Source: Breviolum minutum Mf 1.05b.01 (Eukaryota > Sar > Dinophyceae > Suessiales > Symbiodiniaceae). From it: DNA of 64,000 bases. How positions within the stretch are numbered: the stretch's first letter is position 1; each line of letters opens with the position of its first letter. The DNA lies in NCBI GenBank assembly GCA_000507305.1, contig DF240477.1, forward strand, positions 52,871-116,870, given 5' to 3'. Both the position numbers and the translations under genes were made by a program. Positions 36,621 to 46,888 of the stretch are shown piece after piece. The notes beneath the pieces are model-generated. The model saw only the letters and a list, made by a program, of their open reading frames with translations. It ran no database searches and was not told the DNA's origin.

Positions 36621-36900
36621 AATAAAGCTTGGGTGGATCTGAGTCTTAATGGAAACTACATGAGATTGACATAGAAAGCATTGAAATCGGAATGAAATGT
36701 AAAACTGACATCAAATTGACTCTGAGTACCGAAGTCCGAAGTCACACAAAGCAAGCAGAAGCAGCCAGCCAGCAAGCATTAGTTAAAGCCAATACCTTAA
36801 TCAGTATATATTCAAATCCACTTCATAAACAATTGAAAAAGCTTTTTTGGCTACCTTTCAGTTGTTTAAGCAGGTGGTAGGGGCAAGGGGGTTATTATTA
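36299..36900. repeat. Dispersed element copy 2 containing an expanded AGT-family array
   Basis: A GGGGTAGT start is followed by about 315 bp of AGT, then AGTAGC, then AGTGGT, then AGT repeats (36305-36619). The flank then continues with GTGAATAAAGCTTGGG. Unexpanded relatives of the junction (GGGTAGTAAATAAAGT) occur at 15105, 15415 and 48871. Downstream similarity to 15800-15950 (AGCAGCCAGCCA, then GGGGGTTATTA) suggests both are copies of one element. Confidence 0.65.
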
Positions 36901-38490
36901 CAATTCCTTCTCAACGTCTCAACACCAAGCGCCGAAGCAAAGATTTGAAGAACGCAAAGGAAGCAAGCAGGGGATACTGGAACAAATCCAAAACGGAGCA
37001 CAGGTAGGGGCAACGGAGGACGAGGAGGAATTCACCAAAACAAGTGAGCAAGCACAAGTTGCAGGGCAGTTGACACTTTTGACACGCTAGGTAAAAACAC
37101 AGCCAGTAGAAACAATAGAAACAAAAACGAGACCTTTGAACCGGACATCCAGACTCCAAGTGGCAAATCAATCCAGCTGAAGCATCTAAGCATCTAGAAC
37201 AGCTATCTTGGAGATTGGAGGAAGGGACAAGTCTAAAACAACCGAAAAGAAACGAGCTCCCGTGAAAGATAGCAAAATGATGCAGCAAAAGCAACGCATC
37301 TAGCATAGTTATCTCATAGACATGAAAAGGATCGGCCAAGACATCGAGCCCGGATGCCAACGAGACAACTGAAAAGGAATGAAAGGATAAAAAAACAAAA
37401 CATCGCAAAATGATCTTGCGCATCCCGGAGCAAGAACCCCAACAAGTAAAACCGTAGAAGAAAACAGGAACCTGTGCAGACTGTAGCAACCATAGCAAGG
37501 CAGACTGTGCACTGTCTTGTCGTGTGGCCAAGGTTCTCATCTGTTACAATGTACGAAGCTGGCCATGCCGCAGGGCACGAAGCTTCAGATTTCAGGTTTG
37601 CCTGTTGTTTTTGCTAAAAATAGCAAGCGCACTCTTGACAAATTTCACAATCGTAAAACCGCTCTTGACAAATTGTGGAGAAGACCTGTGTTGCAGATGC
37701 CGACGTTGTTGCAGAACCACACTGTCCAGCCTCAGCATGCTGTAGACTGGAAGGCTCAAATCACACAGTCGAGCAAAAAGAAAAAAAGTCCCTGTCAAAC
37801 CTTTCTTGACAAAATAAAAGGATCGATTTGGTATTCCAGCTGAACAATCACAGCAATATCATTTTTTTGGGCAACAACAAAAACACAACGAAATTAAATT
37901 CAAGAACTACTAGCAATCAACGTAACAGAAAACATTGCATACATGCATGTTGAGTCCGAGTCATTCAAATGCTGCATCATGAAAACGTTGCTGCTCAAAA
38001 TTGAGTTTGAGCAACATGCGTGGACAGCAAGGTTGACTTGTGCACGAATGCCTTTTTTTGTTTTTGTATTCAATGATCCGGTCAAGGTCATCTTTTTGTG
38101 TTATACTTGCACAAAGGGCCATTATAGATCATGTTCGCAACAAAATTCCAATACCAACTTTATCATTTTTTGTCGAATTCGTGTGGCATTGACAACAAAC
38201 CCTCACACAAGACCTCTTTCGCAAGCGTCACCTGCAGCTATGACAGCATTGTTGAGTAATGAATGCAAATGTTAATGCGTCGTTTCACTTTAGGTTGGGA
38301 ACTGGCTGAACGACATGTGCAATTGCAAGCAAACAAAGAAACGTTAAACAAATCTTGTGTGATACATTCTGTGAGCGGCCCTTCGCAAACTCCAAACAGC
38401 CTACAAGTTTCTGCAATGGTCACTCTTTGAACAGCACAAGCCAACAAAACAAACGCAAACAATCAAACCTCTCTACAAAATTTGTGCGAT
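36901..38490. other. No confident gene
   Basis: The 209-codon minus ORF (36911-37540) is Cys/Phe/Leu-rich and looks like the antisense of a Lys/Glu/Gln-rich plus-strand frame (about 36920-37090, no start codon). Neither has supporting splice context. Confidence 0.4.
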
Positions 38491-38496
38491 TTTGTT

Positions 38497-38800
38497 TTTC
38501 CCGAAAGCGGTTGCTTGATATTCTATGGAGAGAAGAACCGTCATCATAGACTGCCTAGCACAGACTATCATCAAAACAAGTCTGTTGTAAAACAATATCT
38601 TCAAATAATGTCATCAAAAACTGCCTAACCTGCGTTGTCATCGCAGGCTGCCACTCAAGACTTTCATTAATACTGCTCAACTTAGACTGTCGTCAAAAAC
38701 TGCGTACTACTTATCCAACTAAAAGCTATCATCAAAGACTCCCTTCAACGAGTGCATTCAAAAACTGTCATCAAGACTGCCTAATTATAATTAGGACCGC
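38497..38800. repeat. Degenerate TCATCAAA minisatellite, copy 1
   Basis: After a TTTTTCCCGAAAGCGG motif the sequence repeats short units resembling ACTGTCATCAAAGACTGCC about eight times with much divergence. The same leading motif precedes the regular 53-bp array at 44181. Confidence 0.6.
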
Positions 38801-39957
38801 CAATAAAGACTTCTGAAATTAGACTGAAACTCGGAATTATTGTCAGTTCGACCAACTCATGCCGATTGGAAAGTCGTGGGGTAGAAAACGCACCTAAAAC
38901 GCAAAAAATTGCAAAAAAATAGAAAAACCGGAATAGAACACTTAACAAAACACTACTTGGCCCAAAAACCACGGAAAGAACTCCGAAACACAATTCAAAA
39001 TATGTTTTTTTTTACTGGAGCCGAACTAGCACGAAGCGTGGTCGGTCAATCTGACTCTAGTCTGAAATGGAGGATGAAACACAATGACAATTCCACATTG
39101 TTCCAGTGTCAAACGATTCCATGTAGCCGTCTTGGACACGAAACAATTTCATATTCAATGCATTTCAATTCTGTGGGGTGGCCACGTTTTGTCGGCACAA
39201 TGCCACTACCAGCGGAAGTGTCTTTCTGGATGGTATGGTAGTGAGAACCATCGCCCTTTCTAAGTGTCCTCCATCAATGTTGTTTTCGGTATTCAGTCTG
39301 GAAGTTTTCGATCCACATCTCATGAACCCGTTGTGTGCTGCACTTCCAAATTTTTTCAACTTCAGGCACGCCGTTAGCAGTATATTTCACCGGACGTAAG
39401 TTTCTTTCAACCTGCTGTTTTGGTGTTTTTTGCGTTGTATAGACAATGGTGCTCCCATTATGCCTTCTTTAATGCGCTGCTCGTCACCAGTACGTACCCA
39501 ATACCACTTCAGTGCGCTGTATGTTCCTCCCTGCTTGCCCTGTGCGCGTACATTGACTTTAGCTCCGGAATGATCGTCTTCTTTGACGCACTCGACCACG
39601 ATTTTTTCATTGTTGCTTTCAATTCGCGTTCATTAATTCGTGTAAATGTTTTTAAAATCAGTTTGGTACGTCCGAAACTGCAGTGACTCCGCCTGAAAGG
39701 CGAACCGCCCAAGACCTTCGTGGCATTCAAGCAACATCAGGCAAATCTATAACAATGTTTTACATGTGTGTTTTGTCGTTGCCATGCAATGCCAAAGAGG
39801 ATGACACGCTCTGCTACAAGGACTTTCGTGCAGTCCAGGCAAAAGAAGTTCTTAATGGCTCAATGGCCTTGTTTGTTGCTCCGGTCATTCGATCAACTCC
39901 AATCTGGTCAGCCCACTGCTCCGGATCCTTACAGCGGTCCCTTTGGCCGTCATTCGA

Positions 39958-40105
39958 ATCTTTTTTTTGGCTCGATGCTGCTTGGGTATGTCCCGGGCGG
40001 AGCGCCCTTCAGTCAGCGAAGTCAAAGTGAAAATAACAGCGATTGCGGCCATCAAATCACATAAAAGAATGCCATTAAAAAGGCAAACAAATTAACAAAA
40101 ACATG
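39958..40105. repeat. Dispersed repeat R2, copy A
   Basis: Shares TGCTGCTTGGGTATGT, CCGGGCG, a GGCCAT segment and AACAAAAACATGCAA-type sequence, in order, with 42425-42555. Confidence 0.6.
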
Positions 40106-40718
40106 CAACAGCAGCAAAGGGAACGGAGCTCACGTGCCGAAAGGTCAGGCCACAGGAAAACCCTTCAAGGAAGCGGAAACATGCCGATCCATCCAGCGAT
40201 CAAGCGAGGGTCTTTGGGTGTATACCCTGGACCGGAGCAATTAAAAGGTGTCAGGAAGGCACCAAGGGCGTTTGTAGGGAGAGTAGTACAACAAAATTTG
40301 GCCAACAAATATTAGATTCAGGCTGGGAGAAGCTCTCACCATACTACATTCTCTACGGACTTGGTGAAAAGCGTCCAGCATGCCCAAAACTTGTAGAGCC
40401 AAAGCATCTTAAACAACATTGCGTCTTGGTGAAACGTAACATGCAGGTAAAAACCAAAAGGGGCCAGAAGCGCCGCTCAGAGTCGTTTTTCGCCACGTAG
40501 AAACCAAAGCAGGCTGAATGCGGGCGCCAAACAGAAGTTGCGAAGCCCAGCCAGGCAACATCGGCAAAGCGCAAGCATGCTGGAGAAGAAACAAAGCGGC
40601 GCGCCAGCGCAGCACCCGTGTATGCCCCCGCGCGGCGGCGAAGGCGAAAGCAGCAACTAGTGAAGGGAGAAACAATCCAAAGAAGTATCATAAGTTTATG
40701 GATTACAAAGAGAGATGC

Positions 40719-41372
40719 TAATCGAAGGAAGTTTAAATAGTAAACTTCCGACAATATGGATAGCCGAGTTGAAAAGCAGATGAAAAGCAGATGAAATGAA
40801 GCAAAGTCAGAAGAAAGAAGATGCAATAGCGCGAAAGTCAGAACAAAGAAGTTTCATACGCGCGAAATGTTAGAGAAGTCGCGAAATGCTATGTTTTTTC
40901 AATGATTCGTGTGTCAGGTGAGTCGAAAAGTAGGCTCGTTAAACCGGCGGGCACGGAGTCATGTGGTCGGAGGAAAAATGAAAAATTTTGTGCCGCTGTG
41001 GCAAGAAGCGCGTTTTGAAGTGAAAATGTACAAAACACATCAGGGTCAGACCACTTTTTCAAGTTGCGATGTTGAAAAAATGAACGCTGCTGTGGCGAGA
41101 AGCACATTTATTTGTAAGTGAAAATGTACAAAACACGTCAGCGCTGGACCACTTTTTGAAGTTCGGATGTCGAAAAAATGCACGCCGCTGTGGCGAGAAG
41201 CACATTTCCAAGTGAAAATGTTTGAACAGCTGACGGCATCGGGGCACTTTTTGAAGTTCCGATGTCAAAAAATTTCACACTGCTGCGACGAGAAGCATAT
41301 GCGTAAGTCAAAATGTACAAACTACCTGTGTTTTGGCGCGCTTTTTGAAGTTCAGATGTTGAAAAATTAGTC
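40719..41372. repeat. Dispersed repeat, copy B, with 4-5 ~95-bp subrepeats
   Basis: Matches 3009-3395 in order. Subrepeats starting near 40985, 41090, 41187 and 41280 contain CGCTGTGGCGAGAAGCACA-like, AAGTGAAAATGTACAAAAC-like and CACTTTTTGAAGTTC-like words and GATGTCGAAAAA. It runs into the satellite at 41370. Confidence 0.78.
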
Positions 41373-41640
41373 AGTCAGCAAGTTCGTCCGTCAATCAATC
41401 AGTCAGGTAGTCATTTGGTCACTCGGTCAATTAGTCAGGTATAGGTTCATCGATCAAAGAATTACATTAGTCAGGTAGTCAGTTCGTCAATGAGTCAGAT
41501 AGTCAGTTACTCAATCAATGAATTAGTCAATTAGTCAATTAGTCAATTGGTCTGTTGGTCAGTTAGCTAGTTAGTCAGTTAGTCAACTTAAGCATTTCAT
41601 CAATTAGTCNAATCAATCAATCAATCAATCAATCAAATCA

Positions 41641-41671
<31 letters not shown>

Positions 41672-41743
41672 TCAAATCAAATCAAATCAAATCAAATCAA
41701 ATCATTCAAATCAAATCAAATCAAATCAAATCAAATCAAATCA

Positions 41744-41790
<47 letters not shown>

Positions 41791-41905
41791 TCAAATCATT
41801 CAAATCAAATCAAATCAAAATCAAATCAAAACCAAATCAAAATCAATCAGTCGATCAATCAATCAATCAATCAAGCAATCAGTTAGTCAATGAGTTAGTT
41901 AGTCC
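41373..41905. repeat. GTCA-type satellite and TCAA/TCAAA array
   Basis: The left part (to about 41605) is the same degenerate GTCA/GTTA/ATTA satellite as at 3396-4018. From 41611 to about 41870 it is a mixture of TCAA and TCAAA repeats. A single N at 41610 marks an assembly ambiguity exactly at the boundary. Confidence 0.88.
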
Positions 41906-42424
41906 ATCAGTCAGTATGGTTTGGCTACTAGGCCAGCACTAATGAAGCGGACAAGATGAACTGACTGATGCGGGATGGTTTGTCTCACTCTTTAGACTCA
42001 TTTGCCTAATCTGTCTTAACTGGAAGGCGGACTGCCTGTTTTTCCACTGAGACTGCGCATGCAAAGTTGCAAAATCATGGGTTCTGAAATGAACCATTTG
42101 TTCAGAAATTTGTTTAGCAGCTACCATCAAAAAAAATAATTTTAGAGATAGGGCCAGGGATGAGTCAAAGGCGATCCATCACAATCAAATGGAGGAAAGG
42201 GAAACAGTCCAGGATCTTCAAACGATTCCAAGAAAGAGATGCGCATGGATGAGAAGTGGACTCCTGCAATGCCAAAATCATCTGGGAAGTTATGGACTTG
42301 AAGAAGTCGTGCTCAGTTTCAATGGCCAGAGCAAAGAAAAACGAATTAATCAAACGAATTCACAAGTCATCCTCCACGATCAGCAAGATCACATCTCGAT
42401 GTCAGAATGGAACACCGATAACTA

Positions 42425-42555
42425 TTTTTTTTGCTGGCAGCTGCTTGGGTATGTTCCGGGCGATCGCCTTTAAAACAAAGGGAATAGAGACGCAATGGCC
42501 ATAATCACAAATTGATGAAGTACATCACGCAAAAATTCAACGAAAACATGCAAAC
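42425..42555. repeat. Dispersed repeat R2, copy B
   Basis: Diverged copy of 39958-40105 with the same order of conserved words (AGCTGCTTGGGTATGTTCCG, then CAATGGCCAT, then ACGAAAACATGCAA). Confidence 0.6.
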
Positions 42556-44095
42556 CAGGCCGTTAAACCATCCGCAAAGAAATTTCTTATAACAGTGGAA
42601 GAAGAGGGCATTTGGGAAACCCGAAGATAAGCACTATGAGCGAGCGGACAGACGCCAGATGTAACGCAGCAAGAAAGAGGAAGAGGCCTGAAGACCTGTG
42701 CTAGAGCATGAAAGCAAAAGCATACAATGTGGCAAAGGGTGAGGTTCTCAACCATGGTTGTAGGTTCCTCAATCAAAGGAACCAACCCACGTGAGCCATA
42801 CCTTGCGATTCCAGAGAATACCTTAAGGTGATGGCTACCACGGACAAGTGAAACCAAAAAAAACGTGAAAGCGAGATCCAGCCAGGCAGTGCCAAAAGTG
42901 CTGGTCCAGGAGAGGCACATCGTCGGCAGCAGCGGAAAGTCCGATGCGAGGGCGTCCCAAGAGACAAAACAGGAATTAGAAAGAAAGAGGCAATGAAAGC
43001 CTTAATGTTGGTAAGAGAGATTGAATGAAATCTGAACTGATAAGAGAGGTGGAGAAGATTCAAGTGAAGAAACTAAGGTAAGAGTCCATATTGACACAAT
43101 TTCCAGTTGGAAGAAAGACAAAGGAGTAATAATTGAAAGGAAGAGCCTGCGGGCGGAATCTCGATGACAACACAGTGTCCACAAGAAGACAGCAGGACTA
43201 GAATATTGGATGTTTCTCGACCCGGCTTTTTTCGACATCTTGTCAGGCCCCTGGATATTTTGTCACGGATTCTTATTGCTTGCATACTGCAGTTTGCCAT
43301 TGGCAAGAGGGCAGAAGTAAGCATCTCACCGGTCAAGATCTTCACGAAATTGGGACTGAGTCTTGATCGATCATGTCATTCATGCATCAACATCTTCAAT
43401 GCATCCATCTAACCACATAAAAAAAAACATCTGCAAGAGCACTTCCAACATAACGTCCCTAGACATGCAATCACGAAATCTGAATGAAAGCATCTGACAC
43501 CAAAACAACTCTTTTTCAAAGATCTAAGATGCACCTTTTAGGGGGATACCCTCGCAAAATTTCCCAACTCTACTGCTTTGTTACCGCGAAATTTCGAAAT
43601 CCCAAAACTCTAAGCTCCAACTTAGAATTTCGAAGTCTGAGAGGTGAACAATAAGAATAAAACAGAAGGTTTAGGTTTCTGGAACTGAAAGCCAGCAACT
43701 TAGCAGCATCTCAAACTTACTTCTATAAGCCAAGAACTTAGATGGAAGACGTTTTGAGGAAACAACCTGCAGCAGATGTTTTGGTCGAACCAAAAGAAGA
43801 GATGTGAAAGTTAGATTGCAGAGGAATAGTTCTCCTTTGTGATGGTGTTGAGAAGTGCTAACCTGGTGTGTTTGTTTTTCTTTTTGTTTTTCTGGCAAGA
43901 CAGCCACTGTTTCCGAAGCTCCTAGAAAAGGTCTAGCTGCACAAGAGAAGAGACATAGTCTCTCGAACTCCGTGTTTTAGCAGCAAAAGAGGTGTAGATG
44001 TTTGTGTCACATTGAACATGAGATACGACTTTGGTTCAGAACGCCAAGTGAAAAGGCGTCATCTAAATTTACAGCTGAAGTTCAGGTGCATTTTA
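42556..44095. other. No supported gene
   Basis: ORFs on the minus strand are Cys/Phe/Ser-rich and resemble antisense of purine-rich sequence. No splice-supported exon seen. Confidence 0.45.
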
Positions 44096-44099
44096 CATT

Positions 44100-44313
44100 T
44101 TTTTCCCGAAAGCGGCCGCGAAGGGTTCCTTCAAAAAAAGCGTTGCCATTAAAGACCGTCATTAAGGATTGTCATGTAAAGATTGTCATCAAACATCGCC
44201 CAAAGTTCTCCTGATGTGATGGCTGTCTTTAAAAATTGTCATCAAACATCGCCCAAAGTTCTACTGATGTGATGGCTGTCTTTAAAGATTGTCATCAAAC
44301 ATCGCCCAAAGTC
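44100..44313. repeat. 53-bp minisatellite (about 2.5 copies)
   Basis: The words ATTGTCATCAAACATCGCCC and CTGATGTGATGGCTGTCTTT recur at spacing 53 bp (starts at 44182, 44235 and 44288). The array follows TTTTTCCCGAAAGCGG at about 44100, as in the degenerate array at 38497. Confidence 0.85.
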
Positions 44314-44332
44314 ATAGATTGCCTTCCCCCCC

Positions 44333-44365
44333 CCCCGCAAAAACGTGACCGCACACCGAAAAAAA
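44333..44365. repeat. 33-bp tract identical to 61992-62024
   Basis: A CCCCGCAAAAACGTGACCG-containing stretch is identical over 33 bp to one in the intron at 62.0 kb. It is followed by related TATTGAGAG sequence, so it is part of a longer shared intron element. Confidence 0.85.
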
Positions 44366-44577
44366 AACGCTTGGTTATTGAGAGCTATTGAGTGGTTTGC
44401 TTGCCATCACTGATTCCTGGCATTTCCCAAGAAAAATCCAATGAAAACGGGACCTGGTGAAGCTTAAGATATTCAAAATTCTGGATCCACACATAGAATC
44501 AGAACATCATTAATAAAGCTTAATAAGCCGTAATAGCATTCACACATGGTTGGAAGTAGTCACTCTGCAATTAAACA

Positions 44578-44675
44578 CTAGCAAGCCATGCATTGTTGGG
44601 GCTCATCGCCGTATATCCCTTGAAAAACACAACGTACTAAACGACCAGCAACTACCTCGCCGAGCCCGGATGTTA
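44578..44675 (-). CDS. Exon candidate downstream in the region-3 gene
   Basis: After a TTTAAG acceptor the minus frame reads TSGLGEVVAGRLVRCVFQG, then IYGDEPQQCMAC, ending in TAG at 44578. Composition is coding-like. A stop here would make it terminal, but donors inside it cannot be excluded. It lies beyond a typical element-bearing intron of this locus. Confidence 0.4.
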
Positions 44676-44869
44676 CTTAAAGTCAAAAATAAGAGTTAAT
44701 AAGGTTCAATAAGGTTCAATAATAGCTTTGTAAGGGAAATGATGGTTAATAACCCTTATCAACACATTATGTTTCGGGGGATAGTTTTGCGGGGAGCACC
44801 TTAGATTTCCATAAGTGTGTGCCATCTATTTTGACCTGAAGATACGATATCTAATCCAAAACCTCAGAC
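44676..44869 (-). mobile_element. Introner-like element in intron
   Basis: The intron contains AATAAGGTTCAATAAGG and an AACCCTTATC stretch. It also carries one end resembling the family terminus: TTTTGCGGGGAGCACC, then TTAGATTTCCAT, at 44783-44812. The opposite inverted end is weak. Confidence 0.5.
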
Positions 44870-45084
44870 ATTTTTGGAGCAGCAAATGATGCTCGGGTCT
44901 AACCTCGCATTTTGGTTTAAAGATCCCCATCCCCTAATCACGGTTTGATGTTCCCCAAAACGACCCCGGGCTAAAAGACTTTCCGAATCCTCCATCATCT
45001 CCTGGACTCCCCTTCCCCCCAAATCTCTCCGTGATTCACATGTAAGTTCGCACGTGATGAAACCGTACGCTTTCGAAGATGCAA
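44870..45084 (-). CDS. Internal exon, possible cold-shock-like fragment
   Basis: A 215-bp minus-strand exon runs from a GTTGAAG acceptor to an AAT/GTCTGAGG donor. It reads ASSKAYGFITCELTCESRRD, then LGGRGVQEMMEDSESLLARG, then RFGEHQTVIRGWGSLNQNAR, then LDPSIICCSKN. The SSKAYGFITCE stretch resembles the nucleic-acid-binding KGYGFI motif of cold-shock domains, but the rest of such a domain is not obvious, so this is only a suggestion. No start codon is needed: the exon is internal, next to the 315-codon exon. Confidence 0.5.
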
Positions 45085-45189
45085 CTTCAACACAGAGATG
45101 CGTTATTGAACCTTATTAGGCCTTACTATGATGCACCTACATTCGGGACTATCTTCCGAAACTCGCTTTGGCTCTCTATTTTCACTTCT

Positions 45190-46146
45190 TTCCCTCGAAA
45201 TCCGAAATGGCTTTCTCCATCTCCTCTTGAGATGGAACACTGTACTCGACGCGGGGTTTCATGCGCTCGCACGTGAAAGAAACAAAGGTAAGTACACTTT
45301 TCAACGCCCAAGACTTCTCTTTCATTGACTCGTCAAGCCAGCGTGCCGACTTCGACTTCTGATCCCCTGCCTCTATACCCCCTTTGAATTGAGCTTGGAC
45401 AGTTTTCTTGTCCGGCCACCAATACAAGTACAAGTATGGCACAGCGGGCAAAAGGCTTGTGAACTGCGGGGGTGCCCTCGCCTTTGTCAATGCCGGGTTC
45501 TTGTGAGGTCCCGTATTCCGTGGCGCAGCTGGGGGTTTGTCAGTTGCAATCTTCTCTGGATCAGAAGGGCGAGCCAGCTTTTGGTACTTCTCACGAACTT
45601 GCTTCTCCACTTCCTCCGACATCCGTTTTTCCAACATTTTTGCTGCGTGCTCAACCACATTCTTCCAATGCTGCCGATTCTCAGCGTCCATATTCTTGAT
45701 GACTTCCAGGATCTCACTGGGGCAATCCTCTGCCTTTTCATCATCATGCGGGTTTGTCTCCCTGCACAATGATTTTATAATGGCTTCACGCTTCTCTGCA
45801 GTGATGTCAGGCAATACTGCTGAAACCAAAGTCTCCACCAGATGCTTCTTCAATACCCTCCCAGATGCATCAGGTTCTGGAAAGACAATTTTTGAAGAAA
45901 TCAAGCACGACTCAATCTGTGGCTTGGTCATCCAAACACCGTGCAGCAGTGCAGATGGTAACAGCGGCAAATTCTCAGACCCATCCCTCACAAAGCAAAC
46001 GCAATTCCCAAAGGAAGCGATTGGAGGCACAACTGAACACGGGACAAAGGACCAAATGCTTTCAGGTGAAGGGTCACGGTTGAACATGAAGGTGGGCAAA
46101 GGAACGGTCCGTTCATAGTCCACTTTCAAATAGACCTTGGTGTGGC
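45190..46146 (-). CDS. Large exon (~315 codons), unrecognised protein
   Basis: The minus frame is open from about 46146 to a TGA at 45182. The N-terminal part (VPLPTFMFNRDPSPESIWSF and on) looks globular. The middle (DITAEKREAIIKSLCRE, DDEKAEDCPSEILEVIKNMD, VVEHAAKMLEKRMSEEVEKQ) is helical and coiled-coil-like. A Pro-rich linker (KPPAAPRNTGPHKNPALTK) follows, then an aromatic stretch (PAVPYLYLYWWPDK) and a charged tail. An AA/GTGAAA donor just before the stop may splice on to 45084. The listed TTG start is not trusted; an acceptor (CTTGAG or CCAAG) upstream fits better. Family not recognised. Confidence 0.72.
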
Positions 46147-46149
46147 TGA

Positions 46150-46884
46150 TGGCTCAAGCTTCATAAGCACTATAAAGGCTTACTAAGGTTTACCCTTCCC
46201 ACCTAACCATCTCGCAGAATCCAGAAAATCATGCAAGATACCGACCAAACTCTGAAAAAAAACTCCAAGTGAATCGAAATCATCAAACATCAAACTAAAA
46301 GACGATCCCATAGAAGCTTATGAAAAAACACGACGCTAGTTTCCAAAAGTCATGATATCTTGCGCTTCAAATCAAACCAAATGAGATCATACAATTCAAC
46401 GTCGATATAACCATGCGCAGAGGAGACTATAAGGGATATTAAGGGTTACTATGGTCTTATTAAGTAAACCTTATTTTTGGGTGGCAGTTTTTGTGGAAGG
46501 TACCCGTAGTAGTAAGGCACCGGTCTTCCTCCAAAAGAACTAAGTGGTCCCCAAGACTCTCGCTACTGTGCAGAATGGGCTGGTGCTGACCAAGCATACC
46601 AAACAAAAAACCCTAGAAAAAAACAACTTCCATTCCCGAAAAGTCCCACTCCACCCCGCGCCAAAAAAAATCTACTATTTGTACTCATGGGTTTGTCACT
46701 ACACCCCCCCCGTTTCACTGGACCCTCGCCTCATCATTATGATAATGTTCAAATAAAGCTTTGATATAAGCATTTAATGCATTTTACTGCAACATATGCT
46801 CCAAACAAAATAAATTGACTCCCACCTAGTAGGCTTATATACAAAAGACTTCACATCCAAAGCCATAGTGAGCGCTAGTAAGCT
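46150..46884 (-). other. Long intron with AATAAGG-type motifs
   Basis: No coding segment seen. It contains TAAGGGTTACTATGG and AAGTAAACCTTAT words at 46438-46475 and AGTAAGCTCTAATAAG at 46875, the same vocabulary as the other introns of this locus. Confidence 0.5.
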
Positions 46885-46888
46885 CTAA

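Noticed and set aside
36911-37540. 209-codon minus ORF, Cys/Phe/Leu-rich
   Set aside because: Composition resembles antisense of a Lys/Glu/Gln-rich frame; not membrane-protein-like in pattern and no splice context.
40353-40826. 157-codon minus ORF
   Set aside because: Overlaps the dispersed repeat and is Phe/Ser/Arg-rich shadow-like sequence.
41611-41870. Telomere-like array
   Set aside because: The units are TCAA/TCAAA, not the TTTAGGG type expected for dinoflagellate telomeres.
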